Source: Lysobacter capsici | GTDB taxonomy: Bacteria; Pseudomonadota; Gammaproteobacteria; Xanthomonadales; Xanthomonadaceae | NCBI RefSeq assembly: GCF_018732085.1 | Contig: NZ_CP076103.1 | Coordinates: 4,154,001 to 4,218,000, forward strand | DNA: 64,000 nucleotides | Direction of reading: 5' to 3' | Part shown: piece after piece, positions 1 through 9,211 of the stretch | How the letters are laid out: each line of letters begins with the position of its first letter | How positions within the stretch are numbered: position 1 is the first letter of the stretch | Notes under the pieces: model-generated | Databases searched by the model: none | Seen by the model: only the letters and a program-made list of their open reading frames with translations | Told to the model about the DNA's origin: nothing | Position numbers and translations under genes: made by a program

Positions 1-167
1 TGCTCGCAAGCAAACTCGGCCAGCGCGGCGCGCTGCATCAACCGGCGCCGGACTGGACCGCGCAGGTCGTGGTCGACGGCCGCCTGATCACCGGACAGAA
101 CCCGCAATCGGCCGCCGGCGTCGGCGCGGCCCTGCGCGACAGCCTGCTCGCGCGCGCTTCGGCATGA
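1..167 (+). CDS. DJ-1/PfpI-like protein, 3' end only
   Basis: Only the last ~54 codons lie in the window (reading from base 3, stop TGA at 165-167). The C-terminus contains LITGQNPQSA, nearly the same as ELITGQNPASA at the end of the next gene, so the two are probably tandem paralogues. By that similarity this is the end of a type 1 glutamine-amidotransferase-like (DJ-1/PfpI) protein. The catalytic region is outside the window, so activity cannot be judged. The gap to the next start is 28 bases, consistent with co-transcription. Confidence 0.6.
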   Translation, partial: LASKLGQRGALHQPAPDWTAQVVVDGRLITGQNPQSAAGVGAALRDSLLARASA

Positions 168-195
168 ACTGCGCATAGCACTGAGGAACACTTCG

Positions 196-1038
196 ATGAA
201 AACCTTTCATGCCCTCGCCGTGTCGCTCGCGTTGTTGCTCGCCGCCAGCGGCGCCCATGCCGGCCACGTGCTGGTGGTGCTGTCCGATGCCGACCAGCTC
301 GAACTCAAGCACGGCAAGACCTTCGCCACCGGCTTCTACCTCAACGAACTGATGCAGCCGGTCAAGCTGTTGCTCGACGCCGGCCATCAAGTCAGCTTCG
401 CCACCCCGCTCGGCCTCGCGCCGACGCTGGACCGCGGCTCGGTCGATGCGATGTACTTCGGCGGCGACGCGACCGCGTTGCAGACGCATCGGGCCTTGCT
501 GGAAAAACTCGCGCTGACCTCGCCGGAAACCTCGCCGGTCATGAGCCTGGCGCGGGTCGAGCAACTGGGCTACGACCGATTCGACGCGGTCTATGTCCCC
601 GGCGGCCACGCGCCGATGCAGGACCTGCTGGACAGTCCCGCGCTGGGCCGCCTGCTGAGCGATTTCCATTCCAAGAACAAGACCACCGCGCTGGTCTGCC
701 ACGGCCCGATCGCGCTGCTGTCGACCTTGCCGCAGGCGCATCAGTTCAGCGCGCGACTGGCGCAGACCGGCAAGGCGAGCGCGCCGCCGGACTGGATCTA
801 CGCCGGCTACCAGGTCACCGTCATCAGCAATCAGGAAGAAACCATCGCCAAGCCGCAACTCATGGGCGGCGAGATGAAGTTCTATCCGCAGACCGCGCTG
901 GAACAGGCCGGCGTTCGCTATCGCAGCAACACCCAGCCGTGGGCCTCGAACGTGGTGACCGATCGCGAACTGATCACCGGGCAGAATCCGGCGTCGGCGG
1001 TGGATGTGGCGAAGGCGTTGCTGCAACGGCTCAAGTAA
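196..1038 (+). CDS. Exported DJ-1/PfpI-family protein
   Basis: 280 residues. Residues 1-22 form a signal peptide (basic start, leucine-rich core, ending ASGAHA), so the protein should be periplasmic. The DJ-1/PfpI fold is indicated by TGFYLNE near residue 45 (Glu51, a likely partner of the nucleophile), DAVYVPGGH near 130-138, and the nucleophile elbow ALVCHGP with Cys168-His169. The family includes glyoxalases, proteases, chaperones and inactive amidotransferase relatives. Substrate cannot be read from sequence. It lies 28 bases after a partial paralogue. An exported member is less common than the usual cytoplasmic ones. Confidence 0.8.
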   Translation: MKTFHALAVSLALLLAASGAHAGHVLVVLSDADQLELKHGKTFATGFYLNELMQPVKLLLDAGHQVSFATPLGLAPTLDRGSVDAMYFGGDATALQTHRALLEKLALTSPETSPVMSLARVEQLGYDRFDAVYVPGGHAPMQDLLDSPALGRLLSDFHSKNKTTALVCHGPIALLSTLPQAHQFSARLAQTGKASAPPDWIYAGYQVTVISNQEETIAKPQLMGGEMKFYPQTALEQAGVRYRSNTQPWASNVVTDRELITGQNPASAVDVAKALLQRLK

Positions 1039-1198
1039 GCCGCGGCCGGGTCGCGCCATCGCGCCACGCCATCGCTCGATGGCGCGGCCGGTGGCCTGGG
1101 CGCCGGGGATCGTTTGCCGATGTCACACACGCGCCAGGTCGTTCGTCGAACCGATAACGACCCGCGTTGCAAACGCCAACCACCCCGGAGCCATCGCC

Positions 1199-1663
1199 AT
1201 GAACCAGCCGCCGCGCATGCACAACCCCGCCGTGATCCTGCCCGATACCATGAAGGCACTGTGGGCGCTCAAGGCCTCGGTCGAGAACAAGGGCGTGGCC
1301 GACGCCACCTTGATCCTGATCGAATTGCGCGCCAGCCAGATCAACGGCTGCGGCGTGTGCGTGGACATGCACGCGAAGATCGGCAAGCAACACGGCGAAA
1401 CCGACGAACGCCTGTTCGCGGTCGCGGCCTGGCGCGAAGCGCCCTACTTCAGCGACGCCGAGCGCGCCGCGCTGGCGCTGACCGAAGCGCTGACCCGGAT
1501 CAGCGACCGGCCCGAACCGGTATCCGACGCGGTCTGGGCGCAGGCCGCGCGTCATTACAGCGACACCGCGCTGTCGGCGCTGATCGTCGCGATCGCCAAT
1601 ATCAACGTGTGGAACCGGTTGAACGTCGCGGTGCGGCAGCCGGTGGGGTCGTGGAAGATCTGA
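1199..1663 (+). CDS. Carboxymuconolactone decarboxylase / AhpD-like protein
   Basis: 154 residues. The redox motif is CGVC with a following His (Cys51, Cys54, His58), typical of AhpD-like alkylhydroperoxidases in the carboxymuconolactone decarboxylase family. The C-terminal helix ending NINVWNRLNVA is also typical. The start at 1199 was chosen because CCGGAG at about 1185-1190 gives a ribosome binding site and the family begins close to this Met; the frame is open further upstream but that part has no family-like sequence. Likely role: peroxide or organic hydroperoxide defence in the cytoplasm. No dedicated reductase partner is adjacent. Confidence 0.82.
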   Translation: MNQPPRMHNPAVILPDTMKALWALKASVENKGVADATLILIELRASQINGCGVCVDMHAKIGKQHGETDERLFAVAAWREAPYFSDAERAALALTEALTRISDRPEPVSDAVWAQAARHYSDTALSALIVAIANINVWNRLNVAVRQPVGSWKI

Positions 1664-1685
1664 GCGTTGCGGGGCGACTGCAACT

Positions 1686-1866
1686 GCCAGAGCAAAAGCA
1701 AATCCCCGCGCCGCCAGGTTCACTTGTATCCCCGCATCGACGGGCGCCCGCCCCCTTTTTCAAAGTGGGCGACGATTTACGCGACGGCAATGCAATGCAG
1801 ATCGCCGCTCTCCAAGCGATTCCCCCTTTGAAAAAGGGGGCCAGGGGGAATTTGCTTTTCGCCAGC
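1686..1866. repeat. Imperfect inverted repeat, CCCCCTTTTTCAAA-type
   Basis: Two arms (about 1686-1775 and 1806-1866) are imperfect reverse complements of each other. Both carry a polypyrimidine/polypurine core of the CCCCCTTTTTCAAAG type and an outer AGCAAAAGCAAAT-like end. The element sits between two convergent genes. It reads as a degenerate dispersed repeat or miniature element; without a genome search its copy number is unknown. Confidence 0.55.
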
Positions 1867-1899
1867 AGATCGCCGCGTAACGCAAACAAGAACAAACCC

Positions 1900-2964
1900 T
1901 CACGCAGTCGAACTGGACCGCAACAGCTCCATCGCAGACCCAATCCCGCGCGCCGAAGCCACCTCAACCGGCGCAGCAGATGACCCAGCCCCCGCACCGG
2001 CATCGAGATACGCCTGCACCGCGGCCAGATCGTTCTTCTCGATCGCGTGCTGCAACAGCGTATGCCCGTCCTTCAAGCTCGCGTTCGGATCGAGCCCGGC
2101 CGCGAACAAGGCCCGCAGGCACGCGGCCGAGCACGGCAGCTTGAACTGGCTCAAGCGCCAGGCGTTGGACAGCAGGTTCGGCCGGCCGACCACCAGCGCG
2201 GCCAGCAGGCGTCCGACGATCAATGCCGGCATCTGCTTGTCCGACACGGTGGCGTGATTGCGATACGACTCCACGCAATCGAATTCGATCGCCGCGCTCG
2301 CGCGCGCAGGCCGCGCGCCCTGCGCCTCGCGCTCGCGATGGATGCGTTGCAGCGCCCAATGCTGGAACTCGGGCAACAGCACCAGCGGATCGAAGGCCCA
2401 GCGCAGGTCGCGCGCTTCCAGGTAATCGGGCAGGAACGCGAAATCCTCATCGGCCTCGCGCGGCGATTTGAGCACCGCCTGCCATGCGCGCAGGCGGCCG
2501 CGCGCGGCGCGGTACTGGCTGTCGGGAAACCAGTCGGCCTTCTCGTGATCGCAAAGCGGTCGATCGCCCAGCGCGCGGTACGCGTCCAGGCGCCGACCGG
2601 CCTGTTCCAGGCTCGCCGCATCGGGCCGGTCTTCCAGCGCCAGCAAGGCGGCGGCGACATTGCCGACCCGAGACAGCGCCGTGCGGATCGCACCGGTCGC
2701 GGCGGATGGCTGGGCGAGCAGATCGAATGCGCTGGCCAGGGCGCGGCCGAGGGTCCACGGATAACGGGTGCGATGGCCGTCGGGCGTGCTCCACTGGGTG
2801 GCGTCGCGGATATGGCTGGCGATATAGGCGTAGAGCACGACCGGATCGCGCGGAAAACGCTTGAGGCTTTCGCCGGCGACGCGGCGGCGGTTGCGGTTGC
2901 TGGAATCGGGAATCAGCAATTCGGCCTGGAGATCAGCCAGGTCGATGCGGGCACGGTCCGTCAT
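1900..2964 (-). CDS. Ankyrin-repeat protein
   Basis: 354 residues. The start at 2964 (MTDRARIDLADLQ) has AAAGGA just upstream on the minus strand; the frame is open further upstream but without a better start. Residues ~1-270 are a helical region of unknown type. The C-terminal ~90 residues carry about two ankyrin-like repeats, clearest in DGHTLLQHAIEKNDLAAVQ. No signal peptide or membrane segment is seen, so it is predicted cytoplasmic. A terminator at 3070-3101 separates it from the effector gene upstream, so it is probably its own transcription unit. Function unknown; ankyrin repeats usually mediate protein binding. Confidence 0.7.
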   Translation of the reverse strand: MTDRARIDLADLQAELLIPDSSNRNRRRVAGESLKRFPRDPVVLYAYIASHIRDATQWSTPDGHRTRYPWTLGRALASAFDLLAQPSAATGAIRTALSRVGNVAAALLALEDRPDAASLEQAGRRLDAYRALGDRPLCDHEKADWFPDSQYRAARGRLRAWQAVLKSPREADEDFAFLPDYLEARDLRWAFDPLVLLPEFQHWALQRIHREREAQGARPARASAAIEFDCVESYRNHATVSDKQMPALIVGRLLAALVVGRPNLLSNAWRLSQFKLPCSAACLRALFAAGLDPNASLKDGHTLLQHAIEKNDLAAVQAYLDAGAGAGSSAAPVEVASARGIGSAMELLRSSSTA

Positions 2965-3069
2965 GCGAACGAGTCCTTTCGGGGGGATGGACGTCCTAGT
3001 CCAGACGAAGCAACAGCACGTATCCCGCACCCGCCGACTTATGCGCGGTTCCAAAACCTGAACGACAAA

Positions 3070-3101
3070 AACGCAAAACGGCGGCCCCGTCGGGCCGCCG
3101 T
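3070..3101 (-). terminator. Rho-independent terminator after the lipase-type effector gene
   Basis: A GC-rich hairpin (ACGGCGGCCCC / GGGCCGCCGT, about 3078-3101) is followed on the minus strand by a T-rich tract (TTTTGCGTTTTT). It lies 65 bases past the stop of the effector gene. Confidence 0.75.
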
Positions 3102-3165
3102 GCGCTGTGTTTCAAAAGTCTCGCGACCCAAGGGCCGCGACCTGCTTCGCATCAAACGATGCCGA

Positions 3166-4440
3166 TCAACTCATCACCGCGCGCCGCGTTTCCTGTTGCT
3201 GCTGCGTCTCGGCCGCTGCCGGCTGGGCCTGCGCGGCGAGCTGCGGCGGCGGCGACAAGGCGCGTGCTTCCTCGACGAACGCGCGGCGGCTGCCGGGATC
3301 GCCGAGCCCGCCCTGGACGATGAAGAAACCGCCGCCGTCGCGGCCGGGCACCACGTGATCGATCCGGTCCATGCCGTTGGCGCGCGCATCCAGCGCGGCA
3401 TGCGTGGCGGCGTTGCGATAGCCCTGCTCGCCGCGGAAATCCATCGCCTTGGCATCCATGCCGTGCAGGCCGCGCAGCGCCTGGTCGTACAGGCCATGGT
3501 TCGGGTGCGAGGGATGCGACAACTGCGCCGTTGCCTGCACTTCGCCGCGCGACCCGGCCGACGCGGCGATGCCGACCTCGGCGTTGGCGTTGCCGCGCAC
3601 GCTGCGATCGCCGTCGGCGCGCGCCGGATCGCTCGCGCTCACGCCGTTGCGGGCGACCTCCGGCGAAGCCATCTCCTGCGCCTTGATCACCGCGTCGATG
3701 TAGTGGATATCGATGCCGTGCTTGATGCCGTTGCCGGGGATCATGCGCTTCCAGAACGACTGCGGGTCCGGATCGGGCAGTTCGATCTTGTGGCCGACCG
3801 CATCGGGCATCGCCCACTTCAACGGGATGCTGTGCTCCTGCAGTTCGGTCAGGATTTCGTTCTTGACCGAGTAGCGGCGGATCTGTCCGTTGTCCTTGAC
3901 CTCGTCCTTGGCCGCGTCGGCATCGATGCCGAGCCGCTCCAGGGTCTTGTCGTGGACGCCGGAGGAATTGAAGGTCACCGCCGGAATGCCGCTGGCGATC
4001 GACGCCGCGCCGCCCAGGCCGCCGCCGAGCGAATGGCCGGTGATCACCACCTCATTGCCGAACGCGACCTTGGCCTCGCGCGCCAGCGCGATGGCCTGGT
4101 TGTACTGCGCATCCTCGAAGCCCAGGCCCTGGCGGAAATTGGTCAGCCAGTCCTTGCCTTCGTCGGTGCCCGAATAGGCCAGCACGTAGTGGCCCTTGTC
4201 GTCGCCGTAGACGCGGGCGAGGAAACCCGAGTCCTTGTTTTCCAGCGTCGACGGATCGATGCCCGCGCCGCGCAACTGTTCGGCGCTGAGCGGCTTGAAG
4301 CCGTCGATGCCGGGGCCCTGATCGTAGAGGTCGTCCATGATCCGGGCGAGCGTCTTGTCGATCGGTTTGGCGTCCAGGCCGCGGACCTGGTCGGCGAACG
4401 AAGGCTCGCCACTGGCGGGTGGGACGGACTGCTGGCTCAT
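3166..4440 (-). CDS. Putative X-T4SS antibacterial effector: lipase domain plus XVIPCD
   Basis: 424 residues. Residues ~70-215 look like a class 3-type lipase: HYVLAYSGTDEGKDW at 84-98, then the nucleophile elbow GHSLGG at 135-140 (Ser137). Residues ~308-400 match the XVIPCD, the signal read by the VirD4 coupling protein of Xanthomonadales killing T4SSs: RIDHVV at 359-364, FFIVQGG at 372-378 and DPGSRRAFVEEA at 381-392. A Gln-rich tail (414-417) follows, as is usual for these effectors. No signal peptide, as expected for T4SS cargo. GGGAGA precedes the start. Likely role: phospholipid hydrolysis in rival bacteria. The catalytic Asp and His were not assigned with certainty. The ankyrin gene at 4532-5188 lies just upstream on the same strand. 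Confidence 0.8.
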   Translation of the reverse strand: MSQQSVPPASGEPSFADQVRGLDAKPIDKTLARIMDDLYDQGPGIDGFKPLSAEQLRGAGIDPSTLENKDSGFLARVYGDDKGHYVLAYSGTDEGKDWLTNFRQGLGFEDAQYNQAIALAREAKVAFGNEVVITGHSLGGGLGGAASIASGIPAVTFNSSGVHDKTLERLGIDADAAKDEVKDNGQIRRYSVKNEILTELQEHSIPLKWAMPDAVGHKIELPDPDPQSFWKRMIPGNGIKHGIDIHYIDAVIKAQEMASPEVARNGVSASDPARADGDRSVRGNANAEVGIAASAGSRGEVQATAQLSHPSHPNHGLYDQALRGLHGMDAKAMDFRGEQGYRNAATHAALDARANGMDRIDHVVPGRDGGGFFIVQGGLGDPGSRRAFVEEARALSPPPQLAAQAQPAAAETQQQQETRRAVMS

Positions 4441-4531
4441 GCTTCGATCTCCCTGAATCCTTGGAATTCCTGCTCGCTTCGAAATATCGCCGACGCCGGC
4501 CGCGCGATCGCGCCGCGGCGCATGCGCGGTT

Positions 4532-5188
4532 TCAGCCTTCCACCGCTATACCGTGTTCGCCCAGCCAGGCGACCAGCGCATCGCGGTCGCGCCGCGTCGT
4601 CGCGTTCAACAGCGAGGCCGGGGTCATGAACAGATAGCGCTGGAAGGTGACGTTCTGGGCGTTGCGCGCCCGCGCGTCGGCGCCGGCCTGCAACAGCGCC
4701 AGCGCGTGATTGGGCTGATTGATCTTGCCGGCCACGTGCAACGCGGTGTTGCCCATGCGGTCGGCGTGATTGACCTGCGCGCCCGCGGCCAGCAAACGCT
4801 GGAACTGCGCCGGCCGCTCGCCCATCAGCGCCGCGCTCAACGGCGTCGCGCCGGTATGCGCATGCACGGTGTCCGGATCGGCGCCGTGCGCGAGCAAGGC
4901 GTCGAGATAGGCCGGATCGTTGGCCATCGCCGCCAGATGCACCACGGTGCTGCCGTCGATGCCCGGCTGCGCCGGATCGGCGCCCAGGTCGAGCAAGGCG
5001 TTCAGGCCGTCGAGACTTTTGTTGAGCACCGCCCATTCGAGCAAGGTGACGTTCTTGTCGCCGTGGCTGCGTAAATCCACGCCCTGCGCCAGACGCCGAA
5101 TGTCGGCCACTTCGCCGTCGGCGACGGCTTCGGCCAGATCGGCCACCGCCGGATCGGCGAATACTTCATGAATATCTACCGCTGCCAT
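4532..5188 (-). CDS. Ankyrin-repeat protein, candidate immunity/partner of the lipase effector
   Basis: 218 residues, mostly ankyrin repeats from about residue 40 on (for example GSTVVHLAAMANDPAYLDAL and GNTALHVAGKINQPNHALAL). A strong ribosome binding site (GGAGGAG) precedes the start at 5188. The stop is 91 bases before the effector start, same strand, so the two are probably co-transcribed. XVIPCD effectors are generally encoded beside an immunity gene, which makes this the first candidate. It has no signal peptide or lipobox, unlike most known immunity proteins of this system. It could instead be a cytoplasmic inhibitor or chaperone. The pairing is inference. Confidence 0.65.
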   Translation of the reverse strand: MAAVDIHEVFADPAVADLAEAVADGEVADIRRLAQGVDLRSHGDKNVTLLEWAVLNKSLDGLNALLDLGADPAQPGIDGSTVVHLAAMANDPAYLDALLAHGADPDTVHAHTGATPLSAALMGERPAQFQRLLAAGAQVNHADRMGNTALHVAGKINQPNHALALLQAGADARARNAQNVTFQRYLFMTPASLLNATTRRDRDALVAWLGEHGIAVEG

Positions 5189-6004
<816 letters not shown>

Positions 6005-6163
6005 ATGCCCATGAATGCGGAAATCTCACAGGACGTCCTCAACCGCCTGCTGTCCGAAAGCATCGGCTCGCCCGATCTGAGCGACGACAAACTGGTCGAC
6101 CTGTCCAGCAACCTGCTCAGCCTGTCCTGCGTCTACACCAGCTGCCACAACTGCCGCGAGTGA
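6005..6163 (+). CDS. Putative class II lanthipeptide precursor peptide (LanA)
   Basis: 52 residues. An acidic, Leu-rich leader (residues ~3-33, with SQDVLNRLLSESIG and DLSDDKLVDL) is followed by a C-terminus rich in Ser, Thr and Cys: SLSCVYTSCHNCRE. Three Cys (42, 47, 50) and nearby Ser/Thr (34, 35, 39, 41, 45, 46) could form up to three lanthionine or methyllanthionine rings. The gene has a good ribosome binding site and is followed 123 bases later by a lanthionine synthetase frame. There is no Gly-Gly/Gly-Ala cleavage motif before the core, so the leader boundary is unknown. An initiator two codons later (Met3) is possible. The precursor role is inferred from composition and position. Confidence 0.75.
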   Translation: MPMNAEISQDVLNRLLSESIGSPDLSDDKLVDLSSNLLSLSCVYTSCHNCRE

Positions 6164-6286
6164 ACCCGGCCTTCCGGTGATCGATGCGGGCTGCACCGCA
6201 AGGCGCAGCCCGCTTGGCATCCGGTCTTCGGCGATACCCCGATCCTTCCGCACCGACACGATTCCATCGACCCGGCCCTGCGGCCG

Positions 6287-9157
6287 TTGCTGCGCTGGGC
6301 CGAACCGATCATCGCGCCGGCGCGCGAGCGTTGCCTGGCGCAGTGGCGCGGGCATGCGTTGCGCGACCGCCACGCCTTCGATCTGGACCGTCTGCGTGCG
6401 AGCATCGAGCATGCCTTCGCCGCGCCGGCGCTGGCCTGGAGCCAACGCAGCGTGCTGCTGGAACTGGCGATCGCGCGCCATCGCGGCAGCTTGGTCGGCG
6501 ATACGCCGCAACAACGCCACGGGTATTTTCTCGACTGGATCGACAGCGCCGCGGGCCGGCGCGAACTCGACGATCGCTATCGCCTGCTGAGCGCCGACAT
6601 CGCCGCGCAGGCGACGCGCACCGAAGCATTTCTTACTCAGTTCGCTCAGCGCCTGAGTGAAGACCGCGCGCAACTCGCGCCGCTGTTCGCGCATGCCGAC
6701 GAACCCGGCCGCCTGCTCGACTTCGATTGCGGCCTCGGTGACCGCCACGATCACGGCGGCAGCGTCATCGATCTGCGCTTCGAACACGGCCGCGTCTTGT
6801 ACAAGCCGCGTTCGCTGGCGATGGACGGCGCCTACGCGACGTTCCTCGCGCGCCTGGCCGAACACGGCATCGAACCCGTGCAAGCGGCGGCCACGACCCT
6901 GGACCGCGGCGACTACGGCTACGCGGCCTGGATCGAGCACCGGCCGCTCGCCGACGAACACGCCGCGCAACGTTACTACCAGCGCTACGGCGGCCTGACC
7001 GCGATCGCATATGTCCTGGCCTGCACCGACCTGCATCTGGAAAACCTGATCGCCTGCGGCGACTACCCGATCGTGATCGATCTGGAAACGGTATTGCAGC
7101 CCTGGATGACGCGCGCCGCCGCATCGCAACCAGGCGTCCGATCCACCGGCCCCTACGCACCGTCGGTGGTGTTTTCCGGACTGGTGCCGGGCGGCCGCAA
7201 CGAAGCGGGCGCGCAGGACCTCAGCGGCCTGGCCTGGGCCGAGTACCGCTTCGACACGCGCCGCGCGGTCGATGCCGACAGCGATCAGCTGCGCCTGGCG
7301 CCGATCGAGTCGATCGCGCCGCCGGGACGCAATCTGCCGCATCTCGCCGACGGCCGCCGGATCGCGCCGCATCTGCACAGCGAGGCGATCGTCGACGGCT
7401 TCGATCGAACCTATCGCGGACTGTTGCGGCTCAAATCCAAGCTCGATTTCGACGATGGACTGCTGGCGCCGTTCGCCAGATTGCGAACGCGCGCGCTGCT
7501 GCGCTCGACCCACATCTATGCGCGTCTGCTCGACGCCTTGTCGCATCCGCAGCACCTGCAATCGCAGCAGCAACGCGACGCGGTGCTGGCGCGGCTCGAG
7601 GTCGGACAACGCGAGTGGCCCTTCCTCGCCCGTACCCAGGCCGCCGAGCGCGAGGCGCTGCTGCGCGGTGACGTGCCGCGCTTCACCATCGCCGTCGACG
7701 GCACCGGCGTGGAGGACGGCGACGGCCGCCGCATTGATGCGGTGTTCGCGCGCAGCGGTCGCGATGAAGCGCGGCGCCGGCTGCGCATCCTGTCCGAGCG
7801 CGATCGCCAGCGACAGACGTATACGCTGACGCAATCGCTGGAAAGCCTGCGGCCGTGGTCGGCGATCGAAACCGAACGCGATTCGGCGCAGACGCATGCG
7901 GCAAGCAGCTCCGACGACGACGCACACCGCAGGCTTGCGCTCGACACCGCCATCGCCCTGGGCGACGAACTGCTGCGCCTGTCGTTCAACGGCCGCGGCG
8001 AACGCGCCTGGTTCCAGCCCGAATACCGCAACCGTCCCGAGCCCTCGCTCGCGCCGATGGGCCTGACCTTGTACGAAGGCCTGCCCGGGGTGCTGTTGAT
8101 GTTCGCCGAACTGGGCGCGCAAAGCGGCCTGCTTCGTTTCACCCGCGCCGCCGACAGCGTGCTGACCGCATGCCGGCGTCAGTTGCGCGAAGACCCGCAC
8201 GCACTCGCATCGATCGGGCCGTGGTCGGGATACAGCGGCTGGATGTATGCGCTGCTTGTCGTGGCGCGACGCTGGCAGCGCGCGGACCTGCTGGACGAAG
8301 CCGCGTCGATGGTGCCGCGGATCGCCGACCGCATCGCCGCGGACCGAGATTTCGACCTGATCAGCGGCGCCGCCGGCGCGCTGCGGGTGTTGCTGGAACT
8401 GCAACGCCTGCGCCCGAGCGCACAGACGCTGACGGCTATCAACGCTTGCGCAGCGCACTTGATCGAACACGCGCAGCGCGGCGACGACGGTGCGTGGTGG
8501 CGCTGCCCCGCCTCGCCCGAACGCGGCCTAGGCGGCTTCGCTCACGGCAATGCCGGCATCGGCGCCGCGCTGGCGGGCCACGCGACGCTCACCGGCGATG
8601 ACGCTGCGTTGCAACTCGCGCGCGAGGCTCTGCGCTACGAACGCAATGCTTACCGACGGCGCGGACAGCGCTGGTACGACCTGTTCGAACACGCTGCGCC
8701 ATCGGATGGCTGTCCCGACGCTGCAAGCGACATCCACTCGTGGTGTCACGGCGCACCCGGCGTCGGTTTCGCGCGACTGTTGCTGCCCGAATCGTTGCGC
8801 GATGCGGCCTGGCGCGAGGATTTGCGCCAATGCATCGCCAGCACACGCGAGTCGGGACTCAACGGCGGCCACTGCCTGTGTCACGGCCAGTGGGGCAATC
8901 TCGACCTGCTGATCCAGCACGCCGCCTTGCGCGGCGATCGCGACGCTCTCGCCGAATGCCGCGCACTTGGCGCGGCTTTGATCGAACAGGCGCATCCGCA
9001 CTGGCATTGCGGCGGCCGCTCGCCACGCGAACGGCCGCTGGGATTGATGGTCGGCCTGGCGGGCATCGCCTACGGCTGCCTGCGGCTGGCCGATCCGGCG
9101 AACGCGGCCTGCGTGCTGATGCTTTCGACCGGGCCGCAGATCGTCGCGACACAGTGA
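6287..9157 (+). CDS. lanM: Class II lanthipeptide synthetase LanM
   Basis: About 957 residues from a TTG at 6287. It is bifunctional: an N-terminal dehydratase (DUF4135) that phosphorylates and eliminates Ser/Thr, and a C-terminal LanC-like cyclase that adds Cys to the dehydroamino acids. The dehydratase shows a kinase-like Lys173 (LYKPRSL), a catalytic loop TDLHLEN (Asp248, Asn253) and IDLE (Asp265). The cyclase shows the zinc ligands Cys820 (SWCHGAPG), Cys865 and His866 (CLCHGQWGN). The start is unresolved: the frame is open back to the precursor's TGA at 6161-6163, with no ATG or GTG between. TTG at 6287 or a CTG upstream must serve, or a base is wrong. No transporter, leader protease or immunity gene is adjacent. 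Confidence 0.92.
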   Translation: MLRWAEPIIAPARERCLAQWRGHALRDRHAFDLDRLRASIEHAFAAPALAWSQRSVLLELAIARHRGSLVGDTPQQRHGYFLDWIDSAAGRRELDDRYRLLSADIAAQATRTEAFLTQFAQRLSEDRAQLAPLFAHADEPGRLLDFDCGLGDRHDHGGSVIDLRFEHGRVLYKPRSLAMDGAYATFLARLAEHGIEPVQAAATTLDRGDYGYAAWIEHRPLADEHAAQRYYQRYGGLTAIAYVLACTDLHLENLIACGDYPIVIDLETVLQPWMTRAAASQPGVRSTGPYAPSVVFSGLVPGGRNEAGAQDLSGLAWAEYRFDTRRAVDADSDQLRLAPIESIAPPGRNLPHLADGRRIAPHLHSEAIVDGFDRTYRGLLRLKSKLDFDDGLLAPFARLRTRALLRSTHIYARLLDALSHPQHLQSQQQRDAVLARLEVGQREWPFLARTQAAEREALLRGDVPRFTIAVDGTGVEDGDGRRIDAVFARSGRDEARRRLRILSERDRQRQTYTLTQSLESLRPWSAIETERDSAQTHAASSSDDDAHRRLALDTAIALGDELLRLSFNGRGERAWFQPEYRNRPEPSLAPMGLTLYEGLPGVLLMFAELGAQSGLLRFTRAADSVLTACRRQLREDPHALASIGPWSGYSGWMYALLVVARRWQRADLLDEAASMVPRIADRIAADRDFDLISGAAGALRVLLELQRLRPSAQTLTAINACAAHLIEHAQRGDDGAWWRCPASPERGLGGFAHGNAGIGAALAGHATLTGDDAALQLAREALRYERNAYRRRGQRWYDLFEHAAPSDGCPDAASDIHSWCHGAPGVGFARLLLPESLRDAAWREDLRQCIASTRESGLNGGHCLCHGQWGNLDLLIQHAALRGDRDALAECRALGAALIEQAHPHWHCGGRSPRERPLGLMVGLAGIAYGCLRLADPANAACVLMLSTGPQIVATQ

Positions 9158-9211
9158 TCACGAGGCGCCGCGGCTGCGTCGGCCTGCGCCGATCGCAGCC
9201 ACGACCATGCC

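Noticed and set aside
2047..4629. An 860-codon plus-strand frame across the effector genes
   Set aside because: It overlaps two genes with clear domains on the opposite strand and has an Arg/Ala/Gln-rich composition typical of antisense shadows.
6026..8470. An 814-codon minus-strand frame across LanM
   Set aside because: Antisense to a LanM with intact catalytic motifs; no family-like sequence of its own.
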